DNA from: Bretschneidera sinensis
Lineage: Eukaryota; Streptophyta; Magnoliopsida; Brassicales; Akaniaceae
NCBI GenBank assembly: GCA_023935145.1
Contig: CM043699.1
Span: forward strand, 71,395,638 to 71,459,637
Length of the DNA stretch: 64,000 bases
Direction: 5' to 3'
Part shown: piece after piece, positions 24,953 through 36,272 of the stretch
Position numbering within the stretch: the stretch's first letter is position 1
Layout of the letters: every line of letters begins with the position of its first letter
Program-made: the position numbers and the translations under genes
Notes under the pieces: generated by a model
The model's database searches: none
What the model was told of the DNA's origin: nothing
What the model saw: the letters and a program-made list of their open reading frames with translations, nothing else

Positions 24953-25780
24953 CTAATATCTTGTGGACATGTATCTCTCGGCTCCCTCTACTTCCACTAT
25001 TACTGTTATGTTAATGGCTTCATGTAAACTAAGGGGTATTTGAAACAAGTTTTTCCTTTTGATGGAAGGTTTGAGTCCTGAAATGAAACAACTCTTCAAG
25101 AACTGCTTAGTAAGACCAAAATCCTTGCAAGATAGTGCTTCAAACTTGTCTTGAAAATCTTGAACATATGTGTGCTGCATGAGATTAGTCAAATTGCCTT
25201 GGGGATCATCAAAGAGAGAAGGTCCAAGTCTTTCTTGCAAAGAATGAAAAACCATTCTAGCCCCTTAGCTGATTGTTTTGGTACATCTATTGATACCAAC
25301 TTGATGCTGGGCCATCCAGGTGAAAAGAAACTATAGCGAGTCTTTGAAAATCCAGAATTTGATGGTACAAGAAAAGTTGGTCCACCTTGAACAACCATTC
25401 TGATGGGTATATAGAGCTGAATCTTGGAAAATCTAGCTTAAAGTTCTTGAATGGTGTTGCAGTGTAGGTTGGACAGTAGTCGTCTTCTTAGTTGTCTGGA
25501 GTTACTGGAGTTGTTGATAAATGAGAGGCAAGCATGGTGATCATGGTCTTCATTTCTTCCATGTCAATCTTTTTGTTGGTGTCTTTAGCTATTTTCTTAC
25601 GGAGAGAATCATTAAGTTGTTTAGTGATTTGATAAATTTTGTCCCATATGGGCTCATTATTTGGATTTGGTTCCTTCAACCATGGTTAAATGTTTGAACT
25701 TCTGGAATTTGGTAAATGTTTGAGGGAATTGTAAAGGTGTGATTGGAAATGAATTGTGGATAAAATGATAAAGTCAATGA
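24953..25780 (-). pseudogene. gag remnant of element E
   Basis: Two open pieces lie here: 25,488-25,679, Asn/Lys-rich with a heptad-like stretch, and 24,953-25,255, with LMQHTYVQDFQDKFEALSCK, a pattern seen in the capsid region of plant gypsy gag proteins. A frame break separates them. The 5' LTR and primer-binding-like site lie directly upstream, which supports the gag assignment. No zinc knuckle was seen. Confidence 0.6.
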
Positions 25781-25789
25781 AAACACCAA
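25775..25789 (-). other. Putative primer-binding site of element E
   Basis: The minus strand reads TTGGTGTTTTCATTG next to the LTR edge. It matches element F's site (TGGTGCTTTCATTG) but not initiator-Met tRNA. The matching tRNA is not identified. Confidence 0.45.
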
Positions 25790-26158
25790 TACTTGATTTG
25801 AGATAAGCTTAAACTTTATGAAAGTTACAAGAAAGTAACTCAAGAAAGAAAAGAAAATTATGAGTATTTGGATTAATTGCCTTTGATTACACATTATCAG
25901 TTCTATTTATACAAATTAGGACTAATGACAGAGTTGAGTTGTTAGTTAGTTAGGATTCTATTATAGCTCTAACAGTTTTGTAACTAACTCTTTCTTCTTC
26001 TTAAGTCTTCTCTTGGCCATCCAGATGATTGAGGTGGTAAGCCTTGAAGTCTCAAGGACTTTCTAGGCTGTAAGAAAGCTTCCTTCATGACTTAATCTTT
26101 CCTTGTTGCCCTTCTGTTTTCAACCTTCCTTTGTCATTCTTTGTTTGCTGTTGCATCA
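25789..26158 (-). mobile_element. 5' LTR of element E, 3' edge deleted
   Basis: About 370 bp, co-linear with the 3' LTR. It starts (minus) TGATGCAACAGC at 26,158 and has a TATA box TATAAATAG (plus 25,903-25,911). Compared with the 3' LTR it lacks about 27 bp at its downstream end, where ...GGCATCA should stand before the primer-binding site. Confidence 0.75.
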
Positions 26159-26163
26159 TACAT

Positions 26164-27153
26164 CTATGGGCCTTCAATATTCAAATGGACCATCATGCTT
26201 CCTTGCGCACTCCTTGATTCACCTCAATTAAATCCTATTTAACTCTAAGTAACTATACATATTAAACATACATAAAAAAACGTTGATCATAAGTCAAGGG
26301 GAATAACAATGGAGGGAAATGGAAATTTACATTGAGAGAAGAAAAGAAGGCAAGGTATGCAAACCCCATTTAAAATTAAAACTAAAAAAATAATAGCAAT
26401 ACAATTTAACTAATTACTAGGACTAGATCCAATAGGCATCCACTCATACAATTGTATTGCAAAATAAATAAAATAATTTCATTCTAGTTATGGTTTTATT
26501 CTTAGATTTCATATTCTAAGCATAATAGGTTTCCAATCCTATTCCAAATAAGATTTAGATTTCTTATTCATTGGAATTCATAATTCTAATATGATAACTC
26601 TTTTGGATATTAACAAAAACGTCATATTTTCTACATGACTCTTTAATTTTAAAACCATTTCATAAACTGCATATACTGAGATACTTACTCTCAAAGAATC
26701 AATCAGAATGGCTTAGTTGATTGCACTAAGTCACTACCGCCAAAGCAATGTGAAACTCAAATTTGAAACACAGTAGTTCTGTAACGTACCAAAATTTGTG
26801 TCATACATGAATTTGAAACCAAAAAGCTCACAAATAATATAGGTGTTCTATGCCAATTGCGATATATTATTCGCAATCAGCAGAGACTTCCCTGTTAGTT
26901 TGATTTGTGAGGGTCATGAGCACCAGTAAAATAAACAGAAGCAATATTTTGCCTAAATTTGCTCTAACTGGAGCTTAGATACAATTTCAATCTATAATAA
27001 TAAAGCTGTGATTAGATTCAAGTCCGCTAATAATAACCTTCAATTCAATGGTATCATGAAAGCTATCAATGCTATAAATAGCGATAGACAACTGCGGAGG
27101 CCGCCATCTTCTATTTCCGAAATTAAACTAAACTTGTTCCATTTACCAGTAAG
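26164..27153. other. No recognised feature; expected site of the missing last exon
   Basis: About 1 kb between element E and the hAT insertion. The final exon of the peptidase relic (with the catalytic His) would be expected downstream of 28,231 on the minus strand, yet no frame resembling it was found here. Confidence 0.5.
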
Positions 27154-28124
27154 TAGGACTGTGCACGGTTTGGATATCTGATCCGAAAAAAGTTTTTTTT
27201 TTATCCGATCCAAAATTTTTAGTTTGATAAAAATTCGATCCAAATCCGATTTGTTAAGTCTGGATATCCGGTCAATCGGTTATCCGGCGGTTCGGTTCGG
27301 ATATCCGATCCGAACCATTTATAAAAAAAACTTCATTTTCCTCCATGCTTCAGTTTTTTAACCAAAAAACAAAAACCAAGTTCAACAATTTAGCAAAAAA
27401 CTAACTAAATAAATTTTCAACCAACAAACTATTGCAATTTTGAAGAAAAAAATGAACATGTTGCTGAGCGACTTTTAAGTTGAAAAAATTAACACATCCA
27501 TCCACATGAACATGAATGTGTTATTCAACTTTCCTGATAACAACATATTCACCCAAATGAAGATTTTTTTACAAGACCCAAATGTAGTCCTAAAGGTCAA
27601 AGGTCCGCAGCCAAATAACCACACGTTGTGAATGAACACTTAAATCAAGTCAAAAGAAATCCCGAGGAAAAGGGAAGGTAAAAGATGAAGAGAAAATCTC
27701 ACTAATAAGGTACGTTTGCACAAGATCTTTCAAAGGAAGAAATGATAATAATATTACCAACAAATACATAGGATCGGTAGGGAGATATGGAAAAAGCATG
27801 GACATTTTTTTAGATAGAGAAGAAAATCGTGAGGAGGAGGAGAAGAGAGAAGATGGCAAGATGTGGAAGAAGAGAAGCAGAGAGATCTTGAAACTGAAAA
27901 GTGAAAAGGATTGAGGGGTTTAAATACCCCTTGGGTTTCTGATGGATTGGGTTTAGGGTAAATGGGTAAGCCCATGGTATGCGGTTCGGTTCGGATACCC
28001 GCATTTTGTAAAACCTTCGATCCAAACCAATCCGATATCCAAATTTTTTTAAAAATTTCGGATATCCTATTTTTTGGCCCGAATCGGTTCGAATCAAATA
28101 TCAGTTTTTGTTTGCACAGCCCTA
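27154..28124. mobile_element. Non-autonomous hAT element, GGATATCCGA-rich
   Basis: A 971-bp insertion with inverted ends TAGGACTGTGCA / TTTGCACAGCCCTA and a perfect 8-bp duplication CCAGTAAG (27,146-27,153; 28,125-28,132). Subterminal DNA on both sides carries many copies of GGTTCGGATATCCGA-like words in inverted orientation. No transposase is encoded. It sits in what would be the last intron of the peptidase relic. Confidence 0.85.
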
Positions 28125-28808
28125 CCAGTAAGTCTCTGCTATTACCCTTTAGTTATCATTCTTATAAATGAAAAAACAATATGAGAGGAGGAGAAAGAAG
28201 GGAAAACGAAAAAATGGATGAGGTCCGTACCTTGTCTTCCAAACCTTGGAATAGTATAATGGGGCAAGAAAACTTATCAACAAGATTAATGGGTGACCTC
28301 TCAAAGTAATCCTTTTCACCTCCTACAATAAGTCAAGAATAAACTCACCACCAAATAGAGTAAAGATAACTGAAGAAATTACGGCAGCAGAAGTTTTAGA
28401 CTAACCAACAAGATTATCAATGTAATGGGATTCAAATTTGTGTGTTTCCGCTCTCAACATGCTTAAGTCAGCTACCTGCTCATGGAACAATAGAACACAT
28501 GAATCCATCCATTTTCTATTTCATTTTAACGTATTTGCATGTTCACTCCCATCAATATTTTTAAAAAAACTAAAAATTTTAAAAACAAGGAAGAACTTAC
28601 AAAATAATGAAAAAGCCATGACAATACTAGTAATATTTTATTAAAAAGAATGAAAATAAGGGTCATTCACGGAGCTATTTTAATCTTTTTCCTGGCCTTC
28701 CAAAAAAAATGTCCAATCATCTGCTTCAGTGACCACAGAAAAACCGAGTGCTTCCTGGAACATAATGGCCTGCATGAAATTCAATACAATACAGGGTTCT
28801 ATACTTGC

Positions 28809-28931
28809 ACCATACCGGGAAGCTCCAGTGTTGAATGTGTCTCTAAAAGCTAATGCAGCTAAGGTTGTGTACCTGCCAGCAGAGCTTCCAGTTATACATA
28901 GTCGCTCTGCATCTGCCTTTCCACTGTCCAC
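28809..28931 (-). pseudogene. Peptidase relic exon 14 with catalytic serine and GC donor
   Basis: It encodes VDSGKADAERLCITGSSAGR and then YTTLAALAFRDTFNTGAS. The G-x-S-x-G nucleophile motif is present as GSSAG, while the family usually shows GGSAGG, so two glycines have changed. The frame continues into exon 15 (VADLSMLRAETHKFESHYID) only if the intron starts GC (GT|GCAAGT), a known minor GC-AG donor. Confidence 0.7.
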
Positions 28932-29801
28932 CTAAATGTAAAAATGCGTACTACCATTAATTGAACAGTGTTACAGTGTTTCCCATACATCATATAAAAG
29001 TAGTAAGAGCTAGAAAAGGATACAAATAACTACCAAATATTTAGCACAGCTGCAACAGTCATTAACATCAACAATTCCCCAGCTACCCAAAAGTCGTTCC
29101 CGATATTCTCTCCCATAACCTTCAAAATTACGTTCATTTACGTCACACTCAGCATAAAATATAATCATATATAAATCAATATAGATTTTTTGTAGCACAA
29201 TAAGCGCAATAAGGGCCAAACATGTTGTGAAACAGTACCACTTGAACAACAACCTACTAGGTTATAACAGAAATAAGGATTTCGAAGGGCCATTTACAAA
29301 CATGACTGCAGCAAATGACCTAAAATACATATCTTGTTTTTCTGACCCATCAATGGATAATAATGAGATCCAATAAAAATTGTTTCTTTAAAGGGAAAAA
29401 GAAGAAAGAAGATCACACCAACAAGAAGCTAATGAAAACAACTATAAGAAAAGAGTGAAAGACAAACCAGTGCTTCCAACATAATTGACATCTACAAATG
29501 CCCAACCTCGAGTAGTCCAGTATTGGATACTCAGATGTAAACTTCCACGTGTTTCACCAGTAGGCCCTCCTGGAATTTTTCACACATCATATATGGTATG
29601 CAGTATATAAAAGCAATTTATCCATCCATTCAAAGGAATGGAATGGATAAAGAACATGTCCTGACTTGACTAGTTTGACAATATGCCAAAGCAAGTATCT
29701 TTTCTACTTTCGCAATACATATAATGACCCCAATATTGAACTGGATATATATGATTAAATAAGATTTTTTTTTTTTTTTGTGTTTTTTCTGAATAACATA
29801 C

Positions 29802-30011
29802 CATGACATTTCAATAAAAATGGAGGCTTCTCTTCCTGACTGGCTTGGTAAAAGGGATTAGATGGTGGGTAATAGTACGCATAAGCATTTTGGCTGGAAA
29901 TGCAATAAACTCTGGCAAGCTGAAGTACGACTTGTACTTAAAACTATCAGGTGAAGAAGACCAGACAATCTCGAAGCTGATTGCCTTTAATTTATGATCA
30001 TCTAAAGTCAC
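29802..30011 (-). pseudogene. Peptidase relic exon 11 with internal deletion
   Basis: The exon starts VTLDDHKLKAISFEIVWSSS and continues to FSLPEFIAFP. Near 29,892-29,897 about 13 nt present in relatives are missing. After that point the family sequence (AYAYYYPPSNPF, then QEEKPPFLLKCHG) continues only in another frame, and the original frame stops at about 29,811. The 5' and 3' splice sites look normal. Confidence 0.75.
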
Positions 30012-32374
30012 CTAAGAAAAAAGAAAAAAGAAACAGCATTGCTGATATCAATCATTACCATTTTTGGCTGTTAACAGAAGTTTTTCACAACACAACATGT
30101 AAAAGGAGGCTGCAGAACCTTTGCCACTGATGGCGCATGAACTGCAGATGCTCCCTCAACATACAGGCATGGTTTCCCCAAAGTCTGCAAGGGCAATGAT
30201 ATAATTTCAGAAAAACATCACCGGTTTCATACATATGAAATTAATTAATGTTGCAACTTGGAGACAAGATTTTGGAAGTACAATATTGTCTATACCTGTC
30301 AATGGTATATCAAGCAGAGAACATGAGCCCTTAACATTGTCCAGAATTCCAAGATAAGACCTTCCATTCTGCCTGCATCCATACATCTAAAACTCTGACT
30401 ATACTAAAATGGATATACAGAGTCACACAGCTTAAAAGTGAACACAATTATAAATAAAAGGGAAAATTTAAAGGCTCTGATTAGCTCAGGAGAACCTGTA
30501 GCTGCAAGCAATTAAGTTCTTCTCTTCCTGGCTCACAATAAGTTCATAGGAATTCATGCCAAAGACCCATAACGGTCTTGTAAACTCAGCATCCAAGGAA
30601 TAAACTACAAGCACCTCACTGCTAGATTCAATCTGTTGCAAGAGGTAAAAGTAAAAAAAGAAAATTATTTCTGATTTACTTGGCATAAACAACATCTGAC
30701 CAAATTACCATGTAATAGAAGTACAAGTGTTTAAAAAGCAGTCCAAATCAATGCACAATAAATGATAGTTGGGCTGATAACCCAGCTCAAGCAGTGAAAA
30801 TTCTGCACATTAAAAATTACATGCAATATGAGAGAAAGGTGTATGACACTACCTGATCAAATCATATTAAAAGAAATACAGCAGTGCTAGGTACACCACA
30901 TTACTACCCATAAAAAATGCACACTCATTTATATCAAGAAAGTCCATTAGTAATTATCTAGAAAGTTGAGTAGTAACAAATTGAAAAAAGATTCTTTTGT
31001 TGACTTTTGAGACAAGTGTCACTCATTGGGGGTGGGGGTGTATTTTGGGTGGGCAAAAAAGGGGGTAAGCATCTTTGTTGAAAAAAAAATAATACAAGTT
31101 TTACCAAACAATGCTTAAAAGTACAATGGAGAATGAAAGAGACTTTTTTTTAGTTGTTAATTTACAGACAACCAATAGCAATACCAAATCTACTGATTAC
31201 CTTGTTATCCATATAGAACACATTTATCTGTTGGTGGTCCTCATGTAAGTAATACACAACATTTAAGATGCATACTCAATTACCCGAAAACATATTGTGT
31301 AGGTGATACTGTTTGCAAAAAAAAAAAAAAAAAAAAATCATCTGAGATGTCTAATGACAAGGAATTTACCCATTTATGGAGATTACAAAATTCAGATTTT
31401 CTGTCTGTGATGAAAAAATGTTCCCCTGCATGAAGTCAGACGCATTGATACATGTAATAACTTGAATCCACCGAAATTTCATACTTCTAATTAGATCAAA
31501 TAGTAGTAGAATTTGTTACTTAGATGTTACAACAACTTTTACTAGCCAACATAATTAACAAAAGCTTCAAAAACCAAGGATGGGGTACAACAGATCTTAG
31601 AAAAAAGGGGGAAAAAGAAATGAAAAAAGACCAAGTGCGAGGAATTTATCTAAGAACAAAGAGTTGGGCATTGATAACATAATGGAAGGACAAATAAAAA
31701 ATTATCCAAGAAACAAGGCACAACCCTTTCTCGGTGATAGAGATGTTAAAGAATTTTCCTCTTCAGTCATAGGTATTATACATTTAACTGTTTTCCTTAG
31801 CATTATAACTGCACAATGGTTGTTCACAAGTAAATTAATAACAAGTACCATTAGATGACCACTTTGGTTCAGTTGGAAACTCCACAATTTTAGGATCAGA
31901 ACCAGCAACACGTATGTGTTTGCAAAGATCTCTACATGACACAATCAAGAAGATTAAAATTATGTAACATACATAACAACATATAAATGTCGTAAGAATA
32001 AATATATAAATTCAGGTCTTTGACAACATCTCTAGAGTAACTCAGAATTGGAATGAGAGCACATAGAATCTTATGTGACCAGTCCATAATTACAATCATA
32101 CAAGCACGTTTGTATGCATATCATATGTGCATATAATAAGCAACCGCTAAGCGAGACCAACCTAATAAAGCAAACAGATTGTCAGCAATTCAAGCTTCAA
32201 GAGAGTCTGTGACCCCATTTTTCCTTTACCAAACAAGAAAGAATATGCATACAGTGCCAGAGATTATGAAATTGTAAGCTGTACGACAGAGAAATAAATT
32301 CGGATAATTAAATGAACGATTGTTCTTTAGAAGCAAACATAGGGGAAATGGCATAGAGAATAAATTTTGCTCAC

Positions 32375-32521
32375 CCATTCTCAGAAATGTAGCCAACCAC
32401 AGTTCTGCTTTATCCCACTGCATATTAGGATGACCCCATTCAATCCATGCCAACCGTTCACCATTTGGATCCAAACACGGGAAGGCATAGAAGTCATTGC
32501 CACTTACTAATCCTTTTGGTT
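32375..32521 (-). pseudogene. Peptidase relic exon 5 with 1-nt deletion
   Basis: The exon reads EPKGLVSGNDFYAF and then ERLAWIEWGHPNMQWDKAEL, strongly conserved propeller sequence. Just after the next Trp (about 32,396) one base is missing. Beyond it, the family sequence GYISENG appears in the +1 frame, while the original frame runs out of register. The AG at 32,522-32,523 would give frame only if exon 4 ended at 32,680, where GT has become CT. Confidence 0.8.
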
Positions 32522-33963
32522 CTGAATGGAGAGAGAGAGAGAGAGGGCGGGAGAGGAGGTCATGAATCAGATAGCCGCAGAAAAAGTGATAATGCAGGCA
32601 TTTGAAATAATTTCATGTCCCTTGGGAACCTCTTTTTGGTACATATCCATTTTATATATTGTATCCCAAGAAACTGTAGCTTCAACACTCTTGTTGTGGA
32701 GGTCTATTGCAACAATTGTTGTAGTTGAGTTCAATCTACTTTCACGACCATCTAACATGGTGAAAAAGTTTGAGTTAATAAGTAACTTAGGTTATCTATG
32801 GAAGGAAATCAATAGCCCAAAAAGCTTATTATGCTAGAGCAGAAAAGCCTTGGGGATGAATAGTATCTCAATTATCTACCTTCCCTTACAGTGACGTAGC
32901 GGTTAAAGCGTGAATCAAAGACTCCATCCGCATAAGAGACAACTGGTGCACCATAATCTGGGGTAATGGGTATGGGAGAAGAATTTGATTGCATCCACTA
33001 GATAATATAAGCAAATTGCAAGTAAACTTGTATGCTAATTTCTTCACATATACATCTTAGAACAAATATCTTAGAAATGAACAAATCATGGTAAAATAAT
33101 AGTAGAAACATTGGGCCAAATATGTCAACATATGCACTACACAAGAATGATTTATCCTTATACATTAGCTTAACCTTACCATAAATAAAACTCCGCTTGA
33201 TTACCTAAATATAGCCCATACAAAAAGATATCAAATTGGAAGTTGTGAATGTTGAATTACTGTTTTCTTCCCATCAATATACAAAACTATACTCGTCAGC
33301 TAAATCCAAAGATAAACATACCATGAGTATATATATAATAAACTAGTGAGCACATGTTAATAGAGTAAAATCTAAGAAAAACTTGGCTGCCTTAAGCATA
33401 TCACCTTTGGGCTTGATACACTGCTTGTAAAGTCTTTGATCCATGTAATTGGAGAAAACGACGGTGTCGTCTGCGGAAATCCTAAATGCACCACCTCCAT
33501 ATTCCTGAGTCAATGTCCGCACTGCAAACTCCTTGGGCGTGATATCAGTAGGTTCATCTCCCAGCTTCTCCGCTTCCTTCGCCTGAACCCCCCGCATTTA
33601 CACATTTCAATGAACTCAAAGCTCAATTTAAGTCTCAAACAATCATGGTGTTGCGTATTTAGACAAAAATATTTTTGAATTTTGAACTTCCATAAGCAAT
33701 TTAAAGTAAAAATACATGCATATGTATGTATATATATACCCTGATTCGGAGGGGCGAGACTCGAGCCAGATGAGGCGGCCGTGGAAATCAACGGCGGTGC
33801 CGCCGAGTCTCTTGGAGGCGCCGAAGACAACGTCTGAGGTGATTCGGGACTTCCAGGAGCCGTAAGGAGCGCTGATTTTGTAGCGAGGGACCTCTGGAGC
33901 ATGAAAACAACAAGAGGAAGCCCTTCTCTTGGAGCTCTGCGGTTGTATATTAGAGGATGCTCA

Positions 33964-34321
33964 TTCATGTGCTACAAAATTTATTTGTTTATGCTAATCC
34001 ATTTTATGACGCCGTTTGGAACCTTTTAAGAGGATTAAATCAATACTCCACACGGCGTTTATACCGTCTAAACACGAAATTGACTGTACAGAGGAACTGT
34101 CCGAAAAATCATTAAGGAAGAATTTGCTTTGATATCAACATTGAAATTCTTGGCTTAAAAAGGAAAGTACTGGTAAAGAAAATTTTCATTATATATTACT
34201 CTTTTATTGATTTTCTGTATTTCTCTTATTGTTATATTTTTCTCTCTTTCCTTCTTTCTTCTTTCTTGTTTCTCTTTTATTTTCCTTATACTTATTCTTG
34301 TCCCCCTTTCTACATGCTATG
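33964..34321. other. Upstream flank of the peptidase relic
   Basis: About 350 bp with a pyrimidine-rich run (34,195-34,310). No clear upstream exon with an in-frame ATG was found. Confidence 0.4.
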
Positions 34322-34948
34322 TGTCACAATCCTTTGGATTTGGGATTGTGCGACACCTAAACTTTTTCAAGTTCTAATCAGCCTTTTTTAACCTCGAGTT
34401 TTCACCTCAAAAAATCGTAAGATAAACTTTTAGAAGTCACATGACTCATCACACTTTTTTCAAAAACTCAAACCACGATACCAAGAAACCCGCTCGAGCA
34501 CGCACACAAGTATCAAGGTCTCTGCTCAAAGCTTGGCCCACTACCAAGCAACCACTCTACTGTGCCTTTGTTTCTCAACTGATAAAAGAAGTCCTCAAGA
34601 CCCTACTTACCTAATGCTAAGACACACAAGATACTTAACCTTGTCCCAATGGTTATCACACAAGTCTCGAACTAGTCACAACATCCCACTGGTCTAAATA
34701 GTCACAAACGTGTATTGATGGTCCTCACCAACTCTCATGCCTTTATAACCCAATAAGGAACATTTACTCGATTATGAGCATACGAGTAAAGTACCACTGG
34801 AACTCTAAGACATCCTAGAAATGCCATAGAGTTGTCATCTGTGTCAATTCCTAGCTTATTGACCTGCAATCCCTCTACACTGTTCGCCTACCGAAGATGC
34901 ATAATGTCACCCCTCATTATGCTAGCCACTGATGCAATGCACAAAATT

Positions 34949-36272
34949 TGATTACACCCAAAACATAACGCGGTAATTGTAGTACAGCTTTGGAGTGTCG
35001 ATTCCACAGGGAAACAAACTAATCACACTAGAAGGTGTAAACCTCAACACAAACGATAAAAGTTAAAGTGATAAAATCTGAATTGTTGATTGTGTAAATA
35101 ATTGATGGATAATAAATAAACAACAAGGCTCCGGAAATCCTCCCTACGTTTGTTTCCCTAATCCTAACTTGATTCAGTTGTTTTTATCTCGATTGCAAGT
35201 TTCACATCCCATACAGGCATTCGACAAATATTCAATTAAAGCGCATGTATAAACCCTAATGTAATTGATATGAATTATTCTTTACTTTCAAGCACACATG
35301 ACCTAACTTATAAATTATCAAGAGACGACGATATATCTAAATGACAATACCGCAACAATGGACAAATCTATAAAAGAGATCTACCGGACTCAATCATACC
35401 CAAACAAATACACATAAGAAGAGCATGACTAGACTTATATGGAAAAGAAGCATTCAATCATCGGACTAATAAGAAATCTACTAATTAAATTAAAGAATAA
35501 AACATAACAATGTTTAATGAAAATAATACCAAACTACAACTGAATCAAATAAAGGAAAATAAGAACAACTACACCTAGGGATTCATCCATTCGCCTTGCT
35601 TGGAGACTAGCCGGCCATGGAGCTCATGCTTCTTTGAGTTGCCTCCAGCCTCTCAACGATCATCTCCTCCTTGGTAGCGAAAGCTTCAATGATTCCTCAG
35701 CTTGCCCTCCAAAAGTGTACTTCGGATTCCTCCTAAAGGCCCTCTGGATTACACCTAAAGGCCCTTTGGATTCACTCTCTGATGATTTCAGATGAGCTCC
35801 GATTGATTCCTAAAGCTGAAGTGGAGTGGGTCTTATATAAGCAAACTCCCGGAGTGATATGTGTTTTCTAATCGATGTGGGATACTGCCCGAGTGCGCTC
35901 GATCGAAGCCTTAGTGCGCTCGATCGCATGTGCGCTCGATCGCAGATTGGTGCGCTCGATCGCAATTGCGTTGCAGAGTACTTCTTGGTCGATGTGGGAT
36001 GTGCGCTCAATCACCCTACTTGTGCGTTCGATCGCAATACAGGCAGCAGTCCATCTTGTCCTTCCAGAAGCATGGGATCTTGGCCTTTTAAGCAACTATC
36101 GCTTCTTTTTCTCTTTTAAACTCAAAGTACCTGAAAATTGCACTGAAATAAGTCAATGGTCCAATAATATTACTTTAGAGTTATTAACACATAAAAGCAC
36201 AATAAAGACCGAGATCAATCCTAAAATGCTGACAATTAACCACTGTTGAGAAGCATTTTATGACTCTCATCA
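34949..36272 (-). mobile_element. 3' LTR of element C
   Basis: 1324 bp, co-linear with 38,995-40,276. It holds the longer version of the TCGA palindrome array (35,892-36,037). Confidence 0.8.
35832..36037 (-). promoter_or_regulatory. snRNA-type promoter module in C 3' LTR
   Basis: On the minus strand: TATATAAG (35,832-35,839), 33 bp upstream the USE-like ATCCCACATCG (35,873-35,883), then four GCGATCGAGCGCAC-type palindromes, a second ATCCCACATCG (35,990-36,000) and two more palindromes. The motif and spacing match Pol II-type plant snRNA promoters. A promoter role is inferred. Confidence 0.6.

Larger units (their letters stand above)
11556..26158 (-). mobile_element. Ty3/gypsy chromovirus E (Reina-like), with nested insertions
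   Basis: A minus-strand LTR retrotransposon. Its outer ends are TGATGC.../...GCATCA, flanked by a perfect TACAT duplication (11,551-11,555 and 26,159-26,163). Order on the minus strand: 5' LTR (25,789-26,158), primer-binding-like site, gag remnant, reverse transcriptase, RNase H, integrase, chromodomain, purine-rich tract, 3' LTR (11,556-12,430). Element D lies within the chromodomain-integrase region and a hAT MITE lies in the 3' LTR. All genes are broken by stops and frameshifts. The chromodomain followed by a short tail into the LTR suggests a Reina-type chromovirus; that clade name is an inference. Confidence 0.85.
28231..33960 (-). pseudogene. Acylaminoacyl-peptidase-like prolyl oligopeptidase gene, decayed
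   Basis: The only host gene recognised. Homologues are plant S9-family serine peptidases (beta-propeller plus alpha/beta hydrolase) that release acylated or small N-terminal residues. Sixteen exons fit the family in order (plus coordinates): 33740-33960, 33405-33582, 32880-32997, 32680-32751, 32375-32521, 31849-31931, 31370-31425, 30496-30632, 30296-30372, 30119-30184, 29802-30011, 29468-29569, 29034-29119, 28809-28931, 28406-28475, 28231-28322. Decay signs: no in-frame ATG after the TGA at 33,961; a 1-nt deletion in exon 5; a 13-nt deletion in exon 11; splice sites of exons 2, 3 and 4 that no longer keep frame; a missing last exon. The nucleophile Ser (exon 14) and the Asp region (exon 16, ILFQGLEDK) remain. 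Transcription is possible, but a working enzyme is not. Exon identity is firm; single splice calls are less so. Confidence 0.85.

Noticed and set aside
35892..36037. Short palindromic repeats with spacers, CRISPR-like
   Set aside because: Spacing is irregular, the repeats are degenerate and lie in the promoter part of plant LTRs. This is eukaryotic DNA with introns and no cas genes.
35875..36249. 124-codon frame rich in RSIA/LDR repeats
   Set aside because: It is a read-through of the TCGA palindrome array. Such frames appear on both strands in every LTR with the array.
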